From the NCBI GenBank assembly GCA_036351115.1, contig JAZBOL010000006.1, positions 1-64,000 of the forward strand: DNA of 64,000 nt, read 5' to 3'. The stretch is from Marinihelvus sp036351115 (GTDB lineage Bacteria > Pseudomonadota > Gammaproteobacteria > Xanthomonadales > SZUA-36). How positions within the stretch are numbered: position 1 is the first letter of the stretch; each line of letters opens with the position of its first letter. The notes beneath the pieces were generated by a model, which was given only the letters and a program-made list of their open reading frames with translations, had not been told where the DNA came from and did no database searches. Below, in pieces: positions 58,545 to 64,000 of this stretch. A program made the position numbers and the translations under genes.

Positions 58545-59981
58545 TCAGGCCCCCGGGAACTCGGCCAATCCGAGTCGCGGGTTTGCCACCTCGTCGTCCC
58601 GGGCCGAATGGCGAGCCAGCGGGCCGATGACGATAAGGGTGATGAATAACAAAACAACTTCCACTTGGTACACAACGCCGTACCCCGTCGAGGGTCCGGT
58701 CAGCGCGGGACCCAGGGCCCCGCTGGTCGCGAGGGCGGAAATGCCGTCGCGTAAAACACCGCCCAGGGCAATGCCCAGGCCGGTGGCCGTCGCCTGCACA
58801 GCGCCCCAGGCGCCGAGCGCCAGGCCACTGCCGCTGCGGCGAGCGAGATTCATGGCGGCGGTGAGGCCGCCCACGGCGAACAGGCCGCCGCCGAAACCGA
58901 TGAGGATGACCCCGATGCGGAAAGCCAGGACCGACTGCAGCGCCGCCACCAGCGTAACGAGGCCGAAGGCGGCGATGCCGACGACCGCGCCGTAGCCGGC
59001 CAGGCGGTGCGGATCCATGCCGCGGGACAGGAGCCGGGCCGAAGCCATGAAGGCGACCAGCGTACCGCCGGCGAACAGCGCCGTGAGCACCGTGGTCGCG
59101 GAGACCGACAGGCCCAGGATCTCGCCGCCGAAGGGCTCGAGCAGCACGTCCTGCATCGTGAACGCGACCGTGCCCAGGCCCACGGCGAGCAGCAGGCGGC
59201 CCGAACGCTCCTCGGCGAGCAGGGCGCGCCAGGCATCCATGAAACGGGGTTTTTCATCGCGCGGCGCAGTGCGCTCCGGATTGAGCGCTTCCTGCTTCCA
59301 CAGGGCAAGCAGGTTCAGGCCCAGGGTGACCATGGCCGCGCCCTGGATGACGCGAATCAGCCGCAGCTGGCTGAAGTCCGCCAGCAGCCAGCCGAAGGCG
59401 AGGGCGCTCAGCGCCATGCCGAGCAGCAGGGTCACGAACAGGAGCGCCACGACGCGCGGACGAGTCTCCGCCGGCGCCAGGTCGGTGGCCAGGGCAAGCC
59501 CGGCGGTCTGGGTGGTATGCAGCCCGGCGCCCACCAGCAGGAAGGCCAGGGCGGCGCCCGTCTGGCCCACCCAGGCCGGGGCGTTGCTGTCGCCGGACAG
59601 CAGAATCAGGGCAAAGGGCATGATCGCGAGTCCACCGAACTGGAGCAGGGTGCCGAACCAGATGAACGGAACCCGGCGCCAGCCGAGGTGCGAGGTGTAG
59701 GTGTCGGACCGGAATCCGATGAGCGCACGCAGCGGTGCGAACACCAGGGGCAGCGCGATCATGACGGACACCAGCCAGGTGGGCACACCCATTTCCACGA
59801 TCATGACGCGATTCAGCGTCCCGGTAATCAGCACCACGGCCATACCGACGGATACCTGGAACAGGGACAGGCGCAGCAGCCGGCCCAGGGGCAGTTCGTC
59901 ACTGGCAGCGTCCGCAAACGGCAGCAGGCCGGGGCCCACCCGGGTCCAGCCTTTCGCCAGTTTGTGGCCGAGGGCGCTCAT
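58545..59981 (-). CDS. lhaA: Light-harvesting assembly MFS protein LhaA (PucC family)
   Basis: The 478-residue protein has about twelve membrane helices of the BCD (bacteriochlorophyll delivery) branch of the major facilitator superfamily. Blocks seen are LLRLSLFQVSVGMAVVLITGTLNRVMIVE (starting LRLSLFQVSVGMAV), PLRALIGFRSDTYTSHLGWRR and GAALAFLLVGAGLHTTQTAG. LhaA assists LH1 assembly. The position between bchM and puhA identifies it as LhaA rather than PucC. It overlaps bchM by 4 nt. Confidence 0.93.
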   Translation of the reverse strand: MSALGHKLAKGWTRVGPGLLPFADAASDELPLGRLLRLSLFQVSVGMAVVLITGTLNRVMIVEMGVPTWLVSVMIALPLVFAPLRALIGFRSDTYTSHLGWRRVPFIWFGTLLQFGGLAIMPFALILLSGDSNAPAWVGQTGAALAFLLVGAGLHTTQTAGLALATDLAPAETRPRVVALLFVTLLLGMALSALAFGWLLADFSQLRLIRVIQGAAMVTLGLNLLALWKQEALNPERTAPRDEKPRFMDAWRALLAEERSGRLLLAVGLGTVAFTMQDVLLEPFGGEILGLSVSATTVLTALFAGGTLVAFMASARLLSRGMDPHRLAGYGAVVGIAAFGLVTLVAALQSVLAFRIGVILIGFGGGLFAVGGLTAAMNLARRSGSGLALGAWGAVQATATGLGIALGGVLRDGISALATSGALGPALTGPSTGYGVVYQVEVVLLFITLIVIGPLARHSARDDEVANPRLGLAEFPGA

Positions 59982-60685
59982 GCGTGACGCAACTCCTGCG
60001 CCTGCGAGACGTAAAAGCCGCTGCTGACGCGCTTGCCGCGACCTGCTTGCCAGTGCTCGAGGCCGGAATGCGCCTGGATGCCCGCCAGCAGTTTGTATTC
60101 GGAGGCCGGTTCGATGGCCGGTGCGCGGTGTTCCCGGTGCGGGAGCATGCGTCCGACCACGTGCATGACGGTCAGTGCCGGCGTCCGTGGCGCAAAGGTG
60201 GTCAGCACCCGTTGCTGCGCCATGCCCGCCAGCAGGGCGATGGCGTCGATCATGTCTGCCAGGGGGTAGTGAATCAGGGAGTCCATGGCGACAACGAAGT
60301 CGAAGGGGCCCCGGTCCGCGTCGAGCATGTCACCGGCGCGATAGTCGATACGTCCGGCCACCGTGTCCGGTGTGCGCTGTTTCGCCACGTCCAGCAGGGT
60401 CGGGGAGACATCCACGGCGGTAACGCGGGCGCCGCGCTCGGCAGCGGCGATGGCGAGGGCGCCGGTGCCGCATCCCGCGTCGAGCAGGGTGCAGCCGCCG
60501 AGGTCCTCGGGCAGCCAGTCCAGCAGGGTCTGACGCATGGCGTCCCGGCCGGCGCGCACGGTGGCGCGCACCCGGCCCACGGGCGCGTCGGAGGTCAGAC
60601 GCTCCCAGGCGGCCGCAGCCGTCCGGTCAAAGTACCGGGTCAGCTCCTGCCGTCGTTCCACGTAGGTCGGGTTCATGTCGCTCAT
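59978..60685 (-). CDS. bchM: Mg-protoporphyrin IX O-methyltransferase
   Basis: BchM methylates the C13 propionate of Mg-protoporphyrin IX using SAM, the step before ring-E closure. The 235-residue protein has the N-terminal YFDRTAAAAWERLTSDAPV and SAM motif CTLLDAGCGTGALAIAAAER. It continues with ARVTAVDVSPTLL and the family block FDFVVAMDSLIHYPLADM. It lies 13 nt after bchL. Confidence 0.96.
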   Translation of the reverse strand: MSDMNPTYVERRQELTRYFDRTAAAAWERLTSDAPVGRVRATVRAGRDAMRQTLLDWLPEDLGGCTLLDAGCGTGALAIAAAERGARVTAVDVSPTLLDVAKQRTPDTVAGRIDYRAGDMLDADRGPFDFVVAMDSLIHYPLADMIDAIALLAGMAQQRVLTTFAPRTPALTVMHVVGRMLPHREHRAPAIEPASEYKLLAGIQAHSGLEHWQAGRGKRVSSGFYVSQAQELRHA

Positions 60686-60698
60686 GCCTGGCGGGCCC

Positions 60699-61607
60699 TC
60701 AGTCGAAGCCCAGGAAATCGAAGATTTCGCGGTCCTTCATGGGGACTGCCTCCATCGGATCCGTTCCGTCCCAGAGCATCTGCGCGAGGCGCAGGTATTC
60801 CTGCTGCACGGCTTCCAGTTCCGGGCATGCCTCCATTTCGAAGAGGGTGGACTTTTTCAGCCGGCTGCGGCGGATGACGTCCAGGTCCGGAAAATGCGCA
60901 ACGCGCTGCAGTCCGACCCGCTCGTTGAAGCCGTCGATCTGGTCCGTGGCTTTCGCCCGGTTGGCGATGACGCCGCCGAGGCGCACCTTGTAGTTCTTGG
61001 ACTTGGCCTTGATGGCCGCCACGATGCGGTTCATGGCGAAGATCGAGTCGAAATCGTTGGCCGTCACGATCAGGGCCCGGTCCGCGTGCTGGAGCGGCGC
61101 GGCAAACCCGCCGCAGACGACGTCGCCGAGCACGTCGAAGATCACCACATCCGTGTCTTCGAGCAGGTGGTGCTGCTTGAGCAGTTTCACGGTCTGGCCG
61201 ACCACGTAACCGCCGCAGCCCGTGCCCGCCGGAGGCCCGCCGGCTTCGACACACATGACGCCGTTGTAGCCTTCGTAGACGAAATCGTCGGTGCGCAGCT
61301 CCTCGGCGTGGAACTCCACGTCCTCAAGGGCGTCGATGACCGTCGGCACCAGGCTCTTGGTCAGCGTGAAGGTCGAATCATGCTTCGGGTCGCAGCCGAT
61401 CTGGAGCACGCGCTTGCCCAGCTTGGAGAAGGCGACGGACAGGTTCGCGGAGGTCGTGGACTTGCCGATGCCTCCTTTCCCGTAGACGGCGAATACCTTC
61501 GCCCCCTTGATCTGTTCGTCCATGGTGACCTGCACGCTGCCTTCGCCATCGGTCGGCGGTGTGACGGTGCGCAAGGGGATGGGGTTGGTGTCTGCGATCT
61601 GACTCAT
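60699..61607 (-). CDS. bchL: Light-independent protochlorophyllide reductase iron protein
   Basis: BchL is the NifH-like ATPase of DPOR and passes electrons to BchNB. The 302-residue protein has Walker A VYGKGGIGKSTTSANLSVAF, the block GCDPKHDSTFTL and the two cluster Cys sites PAGTGCGGYVVG and GDVVCGGFAAPL. It ends with the usual IFDFLGFD. The start overlaps bchH by 4 nt. The enzyme is oxygen-sensitive. Confidence 0.97.
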   Translation of the reverse strand: MSQIADTNPIPLRTVTPPTDGEGSVQVTMDEQIKGAKVFAVYGKGGIGKSTTSANLSVAFSKLGKRVLQIGCDPKHDSTFTLTKSLVPTVIDALEDVEFHAEELRTDDFVYEGYNGVMCVEAGGPPAGTGCGGYVVGQTVKLLKQHHLLEDTDVVIFDVLGDVVCGGFAAPLQHADRALIVTANDFDSIFAMNRIVAAIKAKSKNYKVRLGGVIANRAKATDQIDGFNERVGLQRVAHFPDLDVIRRSRLKKSTLFEMEACPELEAVQQEYLRLAQMLWDGTDPMEAVPMKDREIFDFLGFD

Positions 61608-64000
61608 GCTGCTGCACTCTCCGTTATGCCTTCGAGGCGGTCTTCCAGTTCCTCTCCGGCACGTTCCAGTTGTTCGAGCGTTTCGTCATCCGGTTGCCAG
61701 AAATCGCGTTCGCTGGCTTCCAGGAGACGTTGGGCGACCCGGGCCGATGCGGCCGGGTTCAGCTCGGCGAGGCGCTTGCGCATGTTCTCGTCGAGCACGA
61801 ATGTTTCGGTCAGGCGCTGGTACACCCAGGGGGCGACTTTCGTCGTGGTGGCGGACCAGCCCATGGTGTTGGCCACGTGCGTATCGAGTTGCTTGACGCC
61901 CTCGTAGCCGTGTTCGAGCAGGCCCTCGTACCAGCGGGGGTTGAGCAGGCGGGTGCGCGTTTCCAGCGCCACCTGGTCCTCGAGGGTGCGAATCGTGTTG
62001 CCGCCGCGGGTCTGGTCGCCGATATAGACCTCCACGGCTTCACCGCGGACCCGCTTCGCCGCCCGGCTGATGCCGCCGAGGGTATCGAAATAGTGATCGA
62101 TGGTGGTCACGCCGAGCTCGGCGGATTCGAGGTTCTGGTACGCGTGGCTCACGTGGCCCAGGGAGTCCTGCAGCAACTCGGCCTCGCGCCGCGGGGCGCC
62201 GGAGCGGCCGTAGGCGAAGCACTTGCGCCGCGTGTACTGCTCGGCCAGCTCGTCACCGTCTTCCCAGGTGCCGGCGTCGACCAGCTGGTTGACGTTGGAG
62301 CCGTAGGCGCCGGAGGCATTGCTGAATACGCGCAGGGCCGCCGTTTCCAGGTCGCAGTCGTTGCGCGCCTGGTAGTCGAGGGCGTGGGCGCGGAGGAAAT
62401 TCTGCTCCAGCGGTTCGTCCGCCGAGGCGGCGAGCCAGGCGGCTTCCGCGAGGAGCCGGGTCTGGTCCGGAAGCAGGTCCCGGAAAATGCCGCTCAGGGT
62501 GATGACCACGTCGATGCGCGGCCGGCCCAGTTCTTCCAGGGGCACGAGTTCCGCGCCGCAGAGGCGGCCGTAGCTGTCCACCCGCGGACGGGCGCCCATG
62601 AGGTGCAGGGCCTGGGCGATGGGCTGGCCCTCGTTCTTCAGGTTATCCGAGCCCCAGAGCACCACGGCGATGGATTTCGGCCAGTCGCCGGTTTCGTACC
62701 GGATGCGGGCCAGCAGGTCCTGCGCCTGGTCCTCGCCGGTCTTCATGGCGTAGGCGCTGGGAATGCGGAAGGGATCGAAGCCATGGAGGTTTCGGCCCGT
62801 GGGCAGGGTCTCCGGATTCCGGAGGATGTCGCCACCCGCCACGGGGCGTACGAAGCCCCCATCGAGGGCGCGCACGATGCCCGGCAGCTCGGCGTCCTGG
62901 CCGAGGGCGTGGTTGAAGGTCTCGAGGCGTTTGAGCAGCTTGCGCCGCTCCTCGTCATCGTCCCCCGTCACGAGGCTGGCGGCCGAAGCGCCGGTCGCCA
63001 GGGCTTCCAGGCGCCGGGTGTCTTCCGCCAGCTGTTTGTCCTCGCTGGCCACGGCGGCGAGCCAGTCGACTCGCTGCTCCGTTTTGGGCGGTTCGCCCAC
63101 CACGTGGAGCCCCTCGGGGATCAGCGTTTCGCGCAATTCGTCGAGGCGCCGGCGCAGGTCGGCGATTTCCGCGTCCGCTTCCCGGAGCCAGGCCGGCTCC
63201 GCGTCCACGAGTTCGAGCGCCGCCGCCTGGGTCTGGATGAGGGCGACGAGTTCGTCACGCTCGATCTCCGCTTTCGGATCCAGGCTGCGCCAGCGGTCGA
63301 TGGAGCCCTGCAGGTCCGCCAGGTCGTTGTAGAGGCCGGCCTGGGTCATGGGCGGGGTCAGGTAGCTGACCAGGGTGGCGCCGGAACGGCGCTTGGCCAC
63401 CGTCCCCTCGGAGGGGTTGTTGGCGGCGTAGAGGTAAAAGTTCGGCAGATCGCCGATAAGCCGGTCCGGCCAGCAGTCGGCGCTCATGCCGCTCTGTTTG
63501 CCGGGCATGAATTCCAGGGCGCCGTGGGTGCCGAAGTGCAGCACCGCGTCGGCCCTGAAGCCCTTGCGCAGGTACTGGTAGAAGGCGGCGAACGCGTGGG
63601 TGGGCGCCAGGCCACGGTCGAACAGCAACCGCATGGGGTCGCCCTCGTAGCCGAAGGCGGGCTGAATGCCGATCATCACGTTACCGAATTCCGCGCCGAG
63701 CACGTGGATGCCGCGGCCGTTGGACTGGTGCTTGCCCGGCGCCGGTCCCCAGGCCTTCTCGATGTCCTCGAGCCAGGGCAGGGTCCGGACGTGGTGATCG
63801 ACATCGACCGTGTGACAGACGTTGGCGTCAGTACCGTACTGCGCTGCGTTGCCGTCGAGAAGCTGCGTCCGCAGGGCGTCGGCGTTCTCAGGAAGGTCAA
63901 CCGTGTAGCCTTCGGCGGCGAGCCGCTCGAGCGTGTTGTAGACGGAGCGGAAGACGGCCAGGTAGGCGGCGGTGCCCACGGCGCCCGAATTTGGTGGGAA
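61604..64000 (-). CDS. bchH: Magnesium chelatase subunit H (N-terminal part beyond window)
   Basis: BchH binds protoporphyrin IX and is the site of Mg insertion. About 799 residues are visible; the frame runs off the right edge without a start, so roughly the N-terminal third is missing. Visible blocks are FPPNSGAVGTAAYLAVF at the cut end, VLGAEFGNVMIGIQPAFGYE, and DAVLHFGTHGALEFMPGKQ. Later come AANNPSEGTVAKRRSGATLV and YGSNVNQLVDAGTWEDGDEL. It is the CobN-type chelatase large subunit, and bchL follows with a 4-nt overlap. Confidence 0.96.
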   Translation of the reverse strand, partial: FPPNSGAVGTAAYLAVFRSVYNTLERLAAEGYTVDLPENADALRTQLLDGNAAQYGTDANVCHTVDVDHHVRTLPWLEDIEKAWGPAPGKHQSNGRGIHVLGAEFGNVMIGIQPAFGYEGDPMRLLFDRGLAPTHAFAAFYQYLRKGFRADAVLHFGTHGALEFMPGKQSGMSADCWPDRLIGDLPNFYLYAANNPSEGTVAKRRSGATLVSYLTPPMTQAGLYNDLADLQGSIDRWRSLDPKAEIERDELVALIQTQAAALELVDAEPAWLREADAEIADLRRRLDELRETLIPEGLHVVGEPPKTEQRVDWLAAVASEDKQLAEDTRRLEALATGASAASLVTGDDDEERRKLLKRLETFNHALGQDAELPGIVRALDGGFVRPVAGGDILRNPETLPTGRNLHGFDPFRIPSAYAMKTGEDQAQDLLARIRYETGDWPKSIAVVLWGSDNLKNEGQPIAQALHLMGARPRVDSYGRLCGAELVPLEELGRPRIDVVITLSGIFRDLLPDQTRLLAEAAWLAASADEPLEQNFLRAHALDYQARNDCDLETAALRVFSNASGAYGSNVNQLVDAGTWEDGDELAEQYTRRKCFAYGRSGAPRREAELLQDSLGHVSHAYQNLESAELGVTTIDHYFDTLGGISRAAKRVRGEAVEVYIGDQTRGGNTIRTLEDQVALETRTRLLNPRWYEGLLEHGYEGVKQLDTHVANTMGWSATTTKVAPWVYQRLTETFVLDENMRKRLAELNPAASARVAQRLLEASERDFWQPDDETLEQLERAGEELEDRLEGITESAAA

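Overview
The window is a GC-rich stretch of a gammaproteobacterial anoxygenic phototroph. The gene order infB-rbfA-truB-rpsO-pnp at the left edge is the standard proteobacterial one. The right half is a purple-bacterial photosynthesis gene cluster for a type II reaction centre with LH1, a tetraheme reaction-centre cytochrome lipoprotein and spirilloxanthin-type carotenoid genes (crtC, crtF). Both the oxygen-dependent (acsF) and the oxygen-independent (bchE) ring-E cyclase genes are present, so pigment synthesis probably works with and without oxygen. I cannot name the genus.

Left part (1-21 kb): translation and RNA genes infB (cut by the window start), rbfA, truB, rpsO and pnp. Next comes a 2.8 kb lower-GC insert with two unknown secreted-protein genes, bounded by a second copy of the pnp 3' end. 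After it lie secreted or periplasmic proteins (a poly-Asp protein, a metzincin-type protease, a PQQ-type sugar dehydrogenase, an amidohydrolase, a DNase II-like protein with its signal peptide in another frame, an HAD phosphatase), the chaperone pair cbpA-cbpM, a tandem Usp protein and a DUF2177 membrane protein.

Middle (20.5-37 kb): on the minus strand sfsA, then menA-BASS transporter-TonB receptor-menG/ubiE-bchE-bchJ. A perfect FNR/FixK-like palindrome lies just upstream of bchE. Then doxX, a DUF1289 gene, a TolC-HlyD-ABC exporter operon whose ABC protein has lost every recognisable nucleotide-binding motif, bciA (8-vinyl reductase), dps and a winged-helix regulator.

Right part (36.4-64 kb): two long minus-strand superoperons. 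One reads crtE-crtF-bchC-bchX-bchY-bchZ-(pufQ-like)-pufB-pufA-pufL-pufM-pufC-idi-fpr. The other enters from the right edge as bchH-bchL-bchM-lhaA-puhA-puhB-puhC-acsF-puhE-bchI-bchD-bchO-crtB. A single plus-strand gene, crtC, sits between them. It shares its promoter region with crtE and overlaps the 3' end of crtB. Paired TGT-N12-ACA-like operators exactly 8 bp apart, the CrtJ/PpsR arrangement, occur at both the crtC/crtE and the bchC promoters. Not seen in the window: crtI, crtD, bchG, bchP, bchF, bchN, bchB, LH2 genes and ppsR; some probably lie to the right or elsewhere.

The most interesting new idea is that menA, the BASS transporter, the TonB receptor and menG form an uptake-and-finish pathway for a menaquinone precursor. 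The degenerate ABC exporter and the duplicated pnp end come next.
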